Shown: positions 53,333 through 62,809, counted from the stretch's first letter. The stretch: 64,000 bases of DNA from JABDGV01 sp964577935 (GCA_964577935.1 CAZOAJ010000005.1:1-64000); one strand, 5' to 3'. A program made the numbers and translations. The notes: generated by a model not told the origin, from the sequence alone.

Positions 53333-53738
53333 CGGGGATTGCGGGCTGTGTAATATGGCTGTCCGCTTTGTTCTATTTCGAGATCGAAAACATAAGTTTT
53401 ATTTCGCCTCACTGAAAAGTATAACAGCGCATAAATTGCTGAGCGATTGGCAAAGGTCCCATGCATCCGTTGACTCTATTATTCTTTATGAAAATGAAGA
53501 TGATGGAAAGGGAATCGTTGAGGTTATCTCTTATGCAAGAGCCATATTTAGAATTTGCTGGCTTCTAGGTGGCCTCTGGAAAATTCCTGGCCTCTTGTCC
53601 TTTCTACCGGACTGGTTTTTGGTCCCATATAACTTTTTGTATAAGCTTTTTGCGAAAAATCGAAAACGTCTTTCCTGTTTTTATCCATTTGAATGTAAGC
53701 TAGGAGTTCTGCAGCCTAGTGACCGATTTCTTGCATAA
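53274..53738 (+). CDS. DCC-family thiol-disulfide oxidoreductase-like protein (DUF393)
   Basis: 154 residues from the ATG at 53274, overlapping the end of dnaG by 59 bp in another frame. The family-defining motif is near the N-terminus (ILFYDGDCGLCNMAVRFVL, a DxDCxxC cluster), followed by DRKHKFYFASL and a C-terminal NRKRLSCF segment. DUF393 proteins have a thioredoxin-like fold with a conserved CxxC, and their redox substrate is unknown. The unusually long overlap suggests coupling to dnaG, or a shorter true start near the motif. Confidence 0.82.
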   Translation: MSLKTKKSKSENPSPILFYDGDCGLCNMAVRFVLFRDRKHKFYFASLKSITAHKLLSDWQRSHASVDSIILYENEDDGKGIVEVISYARAIFRICWLLGGLWKIPGLLSFLPDWFLVPYNFLYKLFAKNRKRLSCFYPFECKLGVLQPSDRFLA

Positions 53739-53867
53739 CCAAGTTAAGTATGGGATTATTAGCAGCACCAAAGTGAGGATGAGTATTCGATCCGATCTTT
53801 ATTTAAAATTATAAACACTGTTTGACGTCTTGATTTTAAAATAAAAATTATAAGCGCCTGTTGCTCT

Positions 53868-54308
53868 ATGAACTTATGTGCCTGCTGTAGCGGCTTACGC
53901 TATTCGGATTGTTGCAAACCTTTTCATCTTTCTGCATGTCCCAGGACGGCTCTCGAGCTCATGCGCTCCAGGTATTCGGCTTACGCGTTTGGATTATCAG
54001 ACTACATTATCGACTCTACGCATCCATCGAATCCAGAGTATTCTAGTGATCGAAAAAGATGGAAAAGGCAAATAGACGACTTTTCGTCGAGTACGCAATT
54101 TCAGAAACTTGAGATTCTTGAAAGTTCTCATACTGAAAGATGTACTATAGAAGCCCTTGCAACAGTAACCTTTCATGCTTTCTTATCGCAAAAGGGCAGA
54201 GATATATCATTTATAGAAAAAAGCTATTTTGAAAAGAAATCGGGCCGATGGCTTTATCTAAGAGGAGATATAATGACAGAAGCTCACAAAAAGAGCTTCT
54301 GTCATTAA
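53868..54308 (+). CDS. YchJ-like (UPF0225) protein with SEC-C zinc motif
   Basis: 146 residues. It opens with CACCSGLRYSDCCKPF, a SEC-C type zinc-binding motif, then the YchJ signature TALELMRSRYSAYAFGLSDYIIDSTH and an NTF2-like fold towards the C-terminus. Function in the cell is unknown. A perfect hairpin overlaps the last codons and stop, and it converges on glyQS. Confidence 0.87.
   Translation: MNLCACCSGLRYSDCCKPFHLSACPRTALELMRSRYSAYAFGLSDYIIDSTHPSNPEYSSDRKRWKRQIDDFSSSTQFQKLEILESSHTERCTIEALATVTFHAFLSQKGRDISFIEKSYFEKKSGRWLYLRGDIMTEAHKKSFCH
54272..54306. terminator. Perfect 14-bp hairpin spanning a stop codon
   Basis: Arms 54272-54285 and 54293-54306 are exact reverse complements with a 7-base A-rich loop. 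It includes the last ~11 codons of the YchJ-like gene and touches its TAA. It lies between convergent ends and may terminate both transcripts, although no long T-run follows on either strand. Confidence 0.6.
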
Positions 54309-54322
54309 AGTCAAATAGGACT

Positions 54323-57300
54323 TTATTTACCTTTAGGCAAAAGTCCGTAAAGCAGTTTCACCTCTGCAAACTGATTAAAGAGTTCATATATTCTATAAAG
54401 CAGAGCAAGGCGAACCGTCTTTAAAGCTTCATCATCGCTTAAAATCTTTACGTTTGAGAATAGAGTATCAAGAGGCTTTTCAAGCTTTGAAATAGCTTCT
54501 AAAAATTCTACGTAATTTTGTGATTCAAAAGCTTTTGCAGCTATCGGTTCGATTTCATTAAGCGTTTCAAGAACTCGATTTTCTTCAGGAGTCGATAATA
54601 ATTGATTATGAAAGGAAAGCTTGCTGCAATCAATTCCAGAAGCAACTATTTGACCAGATGATCTTCTGAAAACCTCTAACAGCTTTGTAAATGCACCTAT
54701 ATCTTTATTCATAACATATGACAAAGCTTCGAGTCTTGATAGCGCATCTAGCGGAGTAGTCGATTGTCTTGCTAAAACCGCATCGACTTCTTCCTTCTTA
54801 TACCCTTCGTCGATCAAGAGTCCCCGGCATCTTTGCATGCAAAACTGAACAATGTCTGAAATAAGAGCATTATTTTGCTTTCGAATGGCTTCAGGAAGGG
54901 CTGGAAGAGCTTTAGATAGAAGCGTTTCAAGCGAAATCGGAAGTCTATGCACAAAGAGAATCTTAATAACTCCAATAGCTTGACGACGAAGTGCGAATGG
55001 ATCTTGAGATGATGTAGGTTTTTTACCGAGTCCAAAAAACCCTAAGAGGGTGTCTGCTTTATCTGATAAAGCAAGAAGAGCTCCTTCAAGTGTTTCTGGA
55101 ACAGGTCCATTTTCTGATTTTGGCAGCCAATGTTCTTCTATGGCTTTTGCAACAAGAGGTGGCTTTCCTTGCGTCTCAGCTAGAAGGCGCCCCATAGTTC
55201 CTTGAAGCTCTGGGAACTCATCAATAACATGTGTTGCAAGATCTGCCTTAGATAGCGCTGCAGCCTCAAGTGCAATAGGAAGGTTTGCATGAGGAATCAA
55301 TGAGTGGAGCAATTGAACAATCTCAAAGAGCCTAAGCGACTTATCTTGTACTGTTCCGAGCCCTGTAAAGAAGAGGCGATTTTGATTCTTTATTGCATGC
55401 TCTTCAAGAGGGATTTTTTTATCCTCATCCCAAAGGAATCTTCCATCGCTCAAGCGGGCTGAAAGCACTTTTTTATTACCGGCTCGAATAAGATCTGTTG
55501 GTTTGTTGTTTGCTGTAATAACAAACTTAGCAATCAGGCCATTTTTATTTTTGAGAGGGAAATATTTTTGATGCTCCACCATTTCAAGAGATAAAATCTC
55601 CTCAGGAGCTTTTAAAAATGCTGTGTCAAAAGTGCCGACCGTGAGTTCAGGCCATTCAACGAGATTTATAACTTGCTCCAAGACTCGCTCTTTATAGAGT
55701 GCGGAAGCTCCCTCTTTTGCTTCAATTCCTTCAATTTGTTGCAAAATGGTTGAGCGTCTCTCATTCTGATCTACGAGAACATAGTGCTCTTTAAGTTTAT
55801 CTAGATATTCTTTTGGTTCTGTGATCACAAAAGATTGCGGAGCAAGCTGTCGATGACCAAAAGTTTGTTTTGAACTTGGGATATGGCCTACTGCAAAATT
55901 GAGTGTTTCTCGACCCAAAAGGCCTATAATCCAGCGAATAGGTCGTGCAAAAGAGATGGAATGACTTCCCCATCGCATTGATTTTGGGAATTCGATACTC
56001 AAAATTCGTGCGGGAAGCTCTTCTTCAAGAAGCATTGAAGTAAGAAGAGATGGTTTGACTACATCAGCAAAGAGGTAATCAGCTCCTTGATGCTGCTGAA
56101 TCGATATAGGGGAGTTCTCATTTCGAATTTCTTCAAGAGTTTGTGGATCAATTCCCACACTCTTAAAAAAACCAAGAGCTGCAGGCAACGGACTTCCTTG
56201 TGCATTAAATGCTGCAGAAAGTGCAGGACCTCGCCTCGATTGCCGAGTTTCAGGACGTATTGTTTCAACATCAGTTGCAATAACTGCAAGCCTTCTTGGG
56301 GTTGCATATGACTGTATTGATGAGTACGAAATGCTGTGTTTTTGAAAGAAATCTTTTATCTTTTCTTCAAGGCCTTTTCGTCCAATTTCAACAAATGTAG
56401 CTGGAAGTTCTTCACATCCAATTTCGATAAGCAGGTCTTCTCTTTTTGATGAACTACCGGCTTGGGATGGAGTAAGAACGGGAGCTGATTTTTGTTGCGG
56501 CATGTATTTAAGAAGGGGAAATCCTTGCGATTGTCTGCTCTCAAGGTATCCTTCGGCAACAAGACGGGCAAGTTCTCGAATTTCAGATATATAGTTTGCT
56601 CGCTCTGAAACAGAGATAGCTCCTCGGGCATCAAGAATGTTGAAGCTGTGGGATGCTTTCACAACGAAATCATAAGCAGGAATAGGAAGTTTTGCTTCAA
56701 TAAGACGTTTAGCTTCTGCACGGTAGTCAGTAAAATGTCGGCTCCACATTTCAATGCTTGCTTCTTCGAAATTGTACCGGCTGCCTTCAATCTCGTTTTG
56801 TTTATAGAGGTCCCCATAAGTGATTGAATCGTTCCACTTGAGGTCAAATATTGAATCGACGTTTTGCAGGTACATGGCAAGACGTTCAATTCCATAGGTG
56901 ATTTCACCTGCAATCGGATTAAGAGGAATTCCAGCGATGGCTTGGAAGTAGGTAAACTGAGAACTTTCCATTCCATCAATCCATACTTCCCAGCCTAATC
57001 CCCAGGCGCCTAAAGTGGGATTCTCCCAGTCGTCATGCACAAAACGGATGTCGTGTTCGTCTAAATTCAACCCGATTGCTTGGAGAGATTCAAGGTAGAG
57101 ATCTTGAATATTATCAGGAGATGGTTTCAGAATAACTTGATATTGAAAATAGTGCTGAAGACGATTTGGATTTGTTCCATAGCGACCATCCTTGGGTCTT
57201 CTGCAAGGTTCAATGTAGGCTACGTTAAATGGTTCGGGCCCCAAGCTTCTCAAAAAGGTTGCTGGATTTGAAGTGCCGGCTCCTTTTTCAATATCGTATG

Positions 57301-57373
57301 GATTGTAAATGAGAGCGCCTTTGGATTCCCAAAATGCTGAAAGTTTTCTGATGGTTGACTGGAATGTATGCAT
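54323..57373 (-). CDS. glyQS: Fused glycyl-tRNA synthetase alpha-beta
   Basis: 1016 residues joining the two bacterial subunits. The alpha part (1-~295) has FQYQVILKPSPDNIQDLYLESL, WEVWIDGMESSQFTYFQ and GEITYGIERLAMY. A short Ser/Gln-rich linker (~297-312) follows, then the beta part with EDLLIEIGCEELPATF, the repeated beta-subunit core and a C-terminal anticodon-binding region. Most bacteria with this heterotetrameric enzyme encode two separate genes; the single fused chain is known from Chlamydia. It charges tRNA-Gly. It appears to be a single-gene unit. Confidence 0.97.
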   Translation of the reverse strand: MHTFQSTIRKLSAFWESKGALIYNPYDIEKGAGTSNPATFLRSLGPEPFNVAYIEPCRRPKDGRYGTNPNRLQHYFQYQVILKPSPDNIQDLYLESLQAIGLNLDEHDIRFVHDDWENPTLGAWGLGWEVWIDGMESSQFTYFQAIAGIPLNPIAGEITYGIERLAMYLQNVDSIFDLKWNDSITYGDLYKQNEIEGSRYNFEEASIEMWSRHFTDYRAEAKRLIEAKLPIPAYDFVVKASHSFNILDARGAISVSERANYISEIRELARLVAEGYLESRQSQGFPLLKYMPQQKSAPVLTPSQAGSSSKREDLLIEIGCEELPATFVEIGRKGLEEKIKDFFQKHSISYSSIQSYATPRRLAVIATDVETIRPETRQSRRGPALSAAFNAQGSPLPAALGFFKSVGIDPQTLEEIRNENSPISIQQHQGADYLFADVVKPSLLTSMLLEEELPARILSIEFPKSMRWGSHSISFARPIRWIIGLLGRETLNFAVGHIPSSKQTFGHRQLAPQSFVITEPKEYLDKLKEHYVLVDQNERRSTILQQIEGIEAKEGASALYKERVLEQVINLVEWPELTVGTFDTAFLKAPEEILSLEMVEHQKYFPLKNKNGLIAKFVITANNKPTDLIRAGNKKVLSARLSDGRFLWDEDKKIPLEEHAIKNQNRLFFTGLGTVQDKSLRLFEIVQLLHSLIPHANLPIALEAAALSKADLATHVIDEFPELQGTMGRLLAETQGKPPLVAKAIEEHWLPKSENGPVPETLEGALLALSDKADTLLGFFGLGKKPTSSQDPFALRRQAIGVIKILFVHRLPISLETLLSKALPALPEAIRKQNNALISDIVQFCMQRCRGLLIDEGYKKEEVDAVLARQSTTPLDALSRLEALSYVMNKDIGAFTKLLEVFRRSSGQIVASGIDCSKLSFHNQLLSTPEENRVLETLNEIEPIAAKAFESQNYVEFLEAISKLEKPLDTLFSNVKILSDDEALKTVRLALLYRIYELFNQFAEVKLLYGLLPKGK

Positions 57374-57397
57374 ACTTCTTACTAGCCTTATGAGGAC

Positions 57398-58387
57398 TTG
57401 CCTTTAAGTGAAAAAATTCTAACAGAGTGTGCCTGTTTCATGCAGCGTCAAATAGAACAATCCACTTCCTTGTTTTTGGATGGGTCAAAAAGGGATCAAA
57501 ATCCTAAGTCTCATTCTATTTCTGATTCTATTAATGATTCGTCTTGCGAATTTGGCGGTATTTCTCGCTGTTCATTAATTTTGACGGTGATTCTTATTCC
57601 GACTCGAAATGAAAAAATGCTTCTTATGGATACTCTTACAAGTATTTTTGAACAGAAAAATGCACTATACAAGATAATTGTAATCGACTGCGGATCGACC
57701 GATGGGACACTGGATTATATAGCATCTTTTGAAAATGAGCGAGTTCGTTGCTATTCCTATGCAAATTGCTTGCGATTTGATGGAATCAATAAAGTGCTTC
57801 CTCAACTGGAAATACGTCATGGATATAGAGAGTATATACAGGTGGTTTTCCCTGGATGCCAATATCTATGGCCTGATGCGTTGTCCCGTGCATGTTTAGA
57901 GCTTGATCAGTCTGAATTCCCTGATCTTTTCTTTTCATCTGCATGGACATTTCAAACGGCTGTTGCAGGACCCCATAAGGACTGGCATGAAAAACCTCTT
58001 CATTTACTTAGGCCTTATTCAATTAAGGTTTTGCAGCAGGGATATGCCCCAAGTGAGCTTGAATGTATTTGGATAAAAAAAACTTTGTTTGATGAAATGG
58101 GTCTTTTTTCTCCTCAACTCGAAGGGGAGGGAGGCCTTGACTTTGTCATGCGCATTTATCAAAAAAATACCGCAAAAACTGCATCAACATCGCATGTATA
58201 TGTAATAAGAGAACGAGGAGATTTGGCACCATTAAAAGTTCGAATTAAAGAAAAGTTTCGAATAATTAGGAATTGTTATGGCGTAGTAGTAGCTTTAAGA
58301 TGGCTTTTTAGTGGTAACCGAGTCGCGCGTATATTGCGGTACTGGAAACGTGAGGTCTGGAGTCGTTTTAAAAGGAGATCATATTAG
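57398..58387 (+). CDS. Family 2-type glycosyltransferase
   Basis: 329 residues from a TTG with GAGG just upstream; an ATG at 57440 is the alternative. GT-A core begins near residue 60: LTVILIPTRNEKMLLMDTLTSIFEQ, then IIVIDCGSTDGTLDYI, which is the GT2 nucleotide-sugar motif (D.gStDgT). The usual DxD and the later E.ED motif are not obvious; EGEGGLDFVMRI may be the equivalent. The C-terminal ~70 residues are basic and helical. It probably transfers a sugar to lipid or envelope glycan; acceptor unknown. It is divergent from glyQS. Confidence 0.78.
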   Translation: MPLSEKILTECACFMQRQIEQSTSLFLDGSKRDQNPKSHSISDSINDSSCEFGGISRCSLILTVILIPTRNEKMLLMDTLTSIFEQKNALYKIIVIDCGSTDGTLDYIASFENERVRCYSYANCLRFDGINKVLPQLEIRHGYREYIQVVFPGCQYLWPDALSRACLELDQSEFPDLFFSSAWTFQTAVAGPHKDWHEKPLHLLRPYSIKVLQQGYAPSELECIWIKKTLFDEMGLFSPQLEGEGGLDFVMRIYQKNTAKTASTSHVYVIRERGDLAPLKVRIKEKFRIIRNCYGVVVALRWLFSGNRVARILRYWKREVWSRFKRRSY

Positions 58388-58401
58388 TTATTTATTACTG
58401 A

Positions 58402-58428
58402 GGCGAGTACTTATGACAAGCACTCGCC
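58402..58428. terminator. Hairpin between convergent genes
   Basis: GGCGAGT (58402-58408) pairs with ACTCGCC (58422-58428), with an additional CTT/AAG inner stem after one mismatch. It lies between the glycosyltransferase and the small exported protein gene. Confidence 0.6.
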
Positions 58429-58444
58429 ATAAGCGCTTAAGTGA

Positions 58445-58654
58445 TTAGCTCTGATCTTTTTTCATGTCTGAATTGTTATTTTTTTGCATTTTATTCATAT
58501 CTTTACACTTTTGATCATCGCTAGATTTTGATGAAGTATCGCAAGAGGAATCAGCTGTTCCGCATGTTGAACACTTTGATGATGAACCCATCCCTGCTGA
58601 AAGTACGCCTGTTGTAAGGAATGCTAAAGTTAAAAGAGTTAAATATTTTTTCAT
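58445..58654 (-). CDS. Small cysteine-rich exported protein
   Basis: 69 residues. A clear signal peptide (MKKYLTLLTLAFLTTGVLSA) is followed by a polar, Ser/Asp/Lys-rich mature peptide of ~49 residues with four cysteines (KCSTCG, SCD and KCKD). No homologue recognised. Chlamydial outer envelopes rely on disulfide-linked cysteine-rich proteins, so a structural role or a redox/metal-binding role is possible. Low-complexity Asn/Met/Lys tail. The signal peptide and isolated position support a real gene. Confidence 0.75.
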   Translation of the reverse strand: MKKYLTLLTLAFLTTGVLSAGMGSSSKCSTCGTADSSCDTSSKSSDDQKCKDMNKMQKNNNSDMKKDQS

Positions 58655-58996
58655 ATCTTTGCCTGTTTGATGTTTACAACGTATCAGAAGATATGCTCTT
58701 CTGAAGGAAAGTCTCTACAAGGCGTATCACGCATCTTGGAGATCATTTAAAGTTCAGATAATCATATTTATTGATTAAATAAAAGAGTTGTCAAATCTTT
58801 GGCTTTTTGATTTCTCGATACATCGATAAAAAAATAATGGATAAAAAAATAATGGTATGAAATTTTTGATGCACCAACGTAGATCTTTCTGATATCATGT
58901 TTGCAAATAGTTAATTTTCTGAAACAGATATCTATTTAACTGCTTCTGTGAATGTAAGACCATTGTGTGTATTTAATTTTTTAAATCATTATCAGT
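58655..58996. other. 342-bp non-coding spacer with hairpin and 15-bp tandem duplication
   Basis: The longest gene-free stretch of the window, divergent between the small exported protein gene and rlmN. It holds an 8-bp perfect hairpin (58684-58691 with 58697-58704) in the leader of the exported-protein gene, a 15-bp direct duplication at 58825-58854, and otherwise A/T-rich DNA. No tRNA or recognisable riboswitch seen. Confidence 0.6.
58825..58854. repeat. 15-bp tandem duplication
   Basis: GATAAAAAAATAATG occurs twice back to back (58825-58839 and 58840-58854), probably replication slippage in the spacer upstream of rlmN. Confidence 0.8.
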
Positions 58997-60124
58997 ATGA
59001 GTAACGTGAAAAAATCTATCCTCGCTGCATCTCTTCAAGAAATTACTCTTTGGTGTGAGTCGCAAGGTCATCAAAAATTTCGTGGAAAGCAAATTCATGA
59101 ATGGATCTGGAAGAAAGCGCAAATTGATGTAGCAAAGATGACGAACCTTTCAGCTGACCTGCGCTCTCAGCTGTTGGAAGAGTTTACTTGTTCTCCACTA
59201 ACACTTGTTAAAATACACGACTCAGAAGATGGCGAAACCCAGAAATTTCTTTGGAAGCTAGAAGACGGGGCTTATGTTGAGTCAGTGCTTATCATTGCTC
59301 CAGATAGAAAAACGGTTTGCGTCTCCTCTCAAGTAGGGTGTCCGGCTCGCTGTGCTTTTTGTGCTTCAGGTAAAAAAGGACTTATCAGAAATCTTACATC
59401 TGCGGAAATCGTCGCTCAGGTTCTTTTGATCCAAGGTCATCTACAGACGCAAGGAGAAGTTGTCACTAATGTAGTTTACATGGGTATGGGCGAACCTTTA
59501 AAGAATTATGAAAATGTGACGGCTTCAATTCGAATGATGACCTCGCCAGATCTCTTTGGTATGTCTCCTCGAAGAATAACTGTTTCGACAGTAGGCGTTA
59601 TAGAAGGTATTACTCGATTTGCTCGGGAGAATTTGAAGGTTAATCTCGTTCTTTCTCTGCATGCTCCAAATCAGACCGTGCGTCAGAAGATCATTCCTTA
59701 TGCTCGTCAGTATCCGCTTGATGAAATTCTCCTTTCGATGGACGATTTCCAAACGAGAACAGGCCGTGATGTTACATATGAGTATACTCTTCTTGAAGGT
59801 ATCAACGATGAGCCTGAACACGCTCAAGAGCTCGCAAGGCTTTTAAAGGGCAAGCAATGTACTGTTAACTTGATTCCCTATAATCCGATTCCAGGAATAC
59901 GCTTAAAACGGCCATCGACTGAGCGTATTGTTGCATTTCGGCAAATTCTCGACTCTGCTCGCATTATCAATACATGTAGATATACTAAGGGGGTTGATAT
60001 TGCTGCAGCTTGCGGTCAGCTTGCTCTGCAAGAAAAGGATCTTGAATCAAGCCAAGAAGCCTCATGTAGCGAAGTAGTCTCTAAGAGCGAAACAGCTCCT
60101 CTTTTGCGAGTAATTAATTCGTAA
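58997..60124 (+). CDS. rlmN: Dual-specificity 23S rRNA/tRNA adenine-C2 methyltransferase RlmN
   Basis: 375 residues. A radical-SAM enzyme: CPARCAFC with the three cluster cysteines C115, C119 and C122, NVVYMGMGEPLKNY, and the C-terminal AACGQL with the methyl-carrying Cys339. It methylates C2 of A2503 in 23S rRNA and A37 in some tRNAs. The last ~25 residues are a polar extension. Followed after 48 bp by uvrC on the same strand. Confidence 0.95.
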   Translation: MSNVKKSILAASLQEITLWCESQGHQKFRGKQIHEWIWKKAQIDVAKMTNLSADLRSQLLEEFTCSPLTLVKIHDSEDGETQKFLWKLEDGAYVESVLIIAPDRKTVCVSSQVGCPARCAFCASGKKGLIRNLTSAEIVAQVLLIQGHLQTQGEVVTNVVYMGMGEPLKNYENVTASIRMMTSPDLFGMSPRRITVSTVGVIEGITRFARENLKVNLVLSLHAPNQTVRQKIIPYARQYPLDEILLSMDDFQTRTGRDVTYEYTLLEGINDEPEHAQELARLLKGKQCTVNLIPYNPIPGIRLKRPSTERIVAFRQILDSARIINTCRYTKGVDIAAACGQLALQEKDLESSQEASCSEVVSKSETAPLLRVINS

Positions 60125-60172
60125 AATTGCTATTTCTCTCTTTGAGGGCAGAAGTCCTTCCACTGAGGTTTT

Positions 60173-62008
60173 ATGCCGTTTGACCCTTTGAGAATAAAGA
60201 ATTTCCCTGAAGCCCCTGGCGTCTACTTGATGAAAGGGGATTTGGGCGATATTCTCTACATTGGAAAAGCTAAAGACCTCAGGTCCAGAGTCCGGCAATA
60301 TTTTCAAGGCAGTGACGAGAGATCTCAAATTCCCTATCTGCTTGAACATGTTCAAGAGATCGATGTAATCCTTACTCGTTCCGAAAAAGAGGCGTTACTT
60401 CTTGAGCAGACTCTTATCCAAAAGCACAAGCCACACTATAACATTCTCCTTAAGGATGATAAGAGCCAGTTGAGAATTGTGCTTTCTCAGCATGAGTACC
60501 CGAAGCTCGAGATGTATCGATCAAAAAATGACTCTCAAATAGACTCTGTTCCAGTACTCTTCCAGTCAACAGGGTTTGCAACACCATCGCTTGCCAGAGA
60601 TATGTTTGATTTGGTGTCCAAGACTTATCATCTTCGCCAATGTTCAGATGCTGAGTTTTCAAGAAGAAAAAGACCATGTTTACTCTACCACATTAAAAAA
60701 TGCACAGCTCCTTGCGTTGGTCTTATATCTCACGAAGCGTATATGCAAGATGTTCAAAAAGCGATTAAACTTCTCAAAGGCGATGTTCAGAAGCTCCTCG
60801 ATGAAACTTGTCGTGAAATGCACGTAAAAAGCGCTCTTCTTGAATTTGAACGAGCACTTGTCTTGCGAAGGCAGAAGGAGATTTTGGAAGCCTTCATTCA
60901 GCGTTGTAAGGTAGAGACAGTCCCGGGTATTTCAAACTGCGATGTAATAGGTTTTTGGGTCGAAGGGCGTGCGTGTGGTTTCTCCATTTTGGTATATCGA
61001 GATGGTAAGCTTCGTGATAGCTCTTCATGGGTACTTGGTGATATTTGGTCTGCTGCTGAAGAGGCGGTAACTGAGTTTATAATGCAGCTCTACGGCCCAA
61101 ACTACAGATTCACAAGACCTCAAGAGATTATGGTTCCAATTCATATAGATGAACGAATCGATATTGAGGAATATCTGCAAGGAAGATTTGCGGCAAAGGT
61201 GCAAATAAAGTTTCCATTAGTTGGGCCTAAGCGTGCCTTGGTTAAGATAGCAAATGAAAATGCAAAAGCGCGGCTGCAATTATCGATTGATTCCGAAGAG
61301 CAAAGGCGTCAGCTGCTTTATGACCTCCAGGAAGTGCTTAAGCTTAGGGTTCCACCTCGAAGAGTTGATTGTTTTGATACATCGCATCTTTCAGGTTCTG
61401 ATGGGGTTGCTTCTTGTGTCTCATATCTCGATGGAATGCCTTATAAACGGCGGTATAGAACCATTTCAATACAATCAGCAAAGGTTGGCGATGATTATGG
61501 CATGCTTAAAGAGGCTTTATCACGCAGATATAGGGATATTGAATCGGAAGACCTGCCGGATCTTATTCTTATAGATGGAGGAAAGGGGCAGCTGAGTGCT
61601 GCTTGTGAAGGTTTAAAAGATACAAAAGCTATTGAATGTGATCTTATTTCGATCTCAAAAGAAGCAGGACGCCATGATAAGGGACTGCGGAGGGAGCAGC
61701 TATTTAAGTCGCCATCAGGCGAGTCTTTTCGTTTGGATCCCATGAATCCCGTGCTGATGTTTCTTCAGTCAGTCCGTGACGAGGCGCATCGATTTGCTCT
61801 CGCCTTTCAAAAGAAGAAGCGCCTCAAGAGATCTCTCTATTCTCAATTAGACAGCATCGAGGGTATTGGGCCTGTTCGCAAGCGATTGCTTATTAAAGAA
61901 TTTGGGTCTGTTGAAGCTATTGGGCGAGCAGGAATAGAAGAGGTTCGTTTGAGGACAAACATTCCTCAAACGGCACTAGAGAATCTTTTTGCTCTTTTTG
62001 CAAAATGA
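60173..62008 (+). CDS. uvrC: Excinuclease ABC subunit C
   Basis: 611 residues. N-terminal GIY-YIG nuclease (APGVYLMKG...DILYIGKAKDLRSRVRQYF) makes the 3' incision. A UVR segment near 200 follows, then the RNase H-like endonuclease domain (RRVDCFDTSHLSGSD; LILIDGGKGQLSAA) for the 5' incision, and a C-terminal helix-hairpin-helix (IEGIGPVRKRLLIKEFGS). Works with UvrA/UvrB in nucleotide excision repair. Confidence 0.96.
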   Translation: MPFDPLRIKNFPEAPGVYLMKGDLGDILYIGKAKDLRSRVRQYFQGSDERSQIPYLLEHVQEIDVILTRSEKEALLLEQTLIQKHKPHYNILLKDDKSQLRIVLSQHEYPKLEMYRSKNDSQIDSVPVLFQSTGFATPSLARDMFDLVSKTYHLRQCSDAEFSRRKRPCLLYHIKKCTAPCVGLISHEAYMQDVQKAIKLLKGDVQKLLDETCREMHVKSALLEFERALVLRRQKEILEAFIQRCKVETVPGISNCDVIGFWVEGRACGFSILVYRDGKLRDSSSWVLGDIWSAAEEAVTEFIMQLYGPNYRFTRPQEIMVPIHIDERIDIEEYLQGRFAAKVQIKFPLVGPKRALVKIANENAKARLQLSIDSEEQRRQLLYDLQEVLKLRVPPRRVDCFDTSHLSGSDGVASCVSYLDGMPYKRRYRTISIQSAKVGDDYGMLKEALSRRYRDIESEDLPDLILIDGGKGQLSAACEGLKDTKAIECDLISISKEAGRHDKGLRREQLFKSPSGESFRLDPMNPVLMFLQSVRDEAHRFALAFQKKKRLKRSLYSQLDSIEGIGPVRKRLLIKEFGSVEAIGRAGIEEVRLRTNIPQTALENLFALFAK

Positions 62009-62049
62009 ATCGCATTAAAATTCTCGAAAATAACCTCTAGAAACCTCTT

Positions 62050-62577
62050 TTAGAAATCTTCGGAAAACTCTTCTGGGTGAATCGAATCTGGAAGAATCTG
62101 ACCGCTTTGACGCCTGCTTTCTTGTGAATCTTTTATTCCGAAATCACTCGTTTTTGAATCTTGGTTTTTATACGGATTTTTCTCAGACCCGCGATCCTGC
62201 ATAAGCTCTTTGAATACAACATGAACTTCACTGACACGCAATCCTGTGGTTTTTGTAATGTCCTTAGTGATTGCAAGTTGAATCTCTTCAGATTTTTCAG
62301 GAATTGAAACCCCATAGAGAATTGACACTTCGACTCGTACTTTAACAGCCAGTGTTTTGGGTTCTTGTTCGATATAAATTCCTTTTACACGATCCATCCG
62401 TCCAAGGATACTGTCAAAAAGACTGCCTTCGACCATGCCAATTCCGGATATTTGAGAAAGGCTTTTTACAACTATCCCTTGAAGGACTTTGTTGTCTATA
62501 TCTCTGCTGAAGATTGTTTCTGGAAGGTCGAGTTCTTTGACGTCAACCCGAACGGTTTCTTTTTTCTTTTCTGCCAT
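62050..62577 (-). CDS. Asp23/Gls24 family protein
   Basis: 175 residues from the ATG at 62577; an in-frame GTG nine bases upstream is possible. Residues ~25-120 fit the Asp23/Gls24 fold: VLQGIVVKSLSQISGIGMVEGS, VEVSILYGVSIPEKSEEIQLAITKDITKTTGLRVSEVHVVF. The C-terminal ~50 residues are polar and probably disordered. In Firmicutes the family is linked to envelope stress; its role in chlamydiae is not known. Convergent with uvrC. Confidence 0.82.
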   Translation of the reverse strand: MAEKKKETVRVDVKELDLPETIFSRDIDNKVLQGIVVKSLSQISGIGMVEGSLFDSILGRMDRVKGIYIEQEPKTLAVKVRVEVSILYGVSIPEKSEEIQLAITKDITKTTGLRVSEVHVVFKELMQDRGSEKNPYKNQDSKTSDFGIKDSQESRRQSGQILPDSIHPEEFSEDF

Positions 62578-62772
62578 ACGAAACACCGTGTATGTTAAGA
62601 ACTTAATGTATAAGGATTGATAGTATTTCTGAGGTTAAAATTCCACCTCTCTCTTGATCTATAAACTAATTACTCTATAAAGATTTTTAAAGTGTATCAT
62701 CCACTGCTTGCGATCTTGGGATAGAAGAGGTCGTATTGAGACGGATTGTAGAATCTTGAAATGCATAAGGCA

Positions 62773-62809
62773 AGAAAAAAGCCTCATCTTGTAGAACAAG
62801 ATGAGGCTT
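62773..62809 (-). terminator. Rho-independent terminator of the rpmJ-rpsN operon
   Basis: Perfect 14-bp stem (62779-62792 with 62796-62809) with a 3-base loop. On the minus strand it is followed by a T-run, as expected after rpsN. This is the strongest terminator on the minus strand of the window. Confidence 0.95.
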
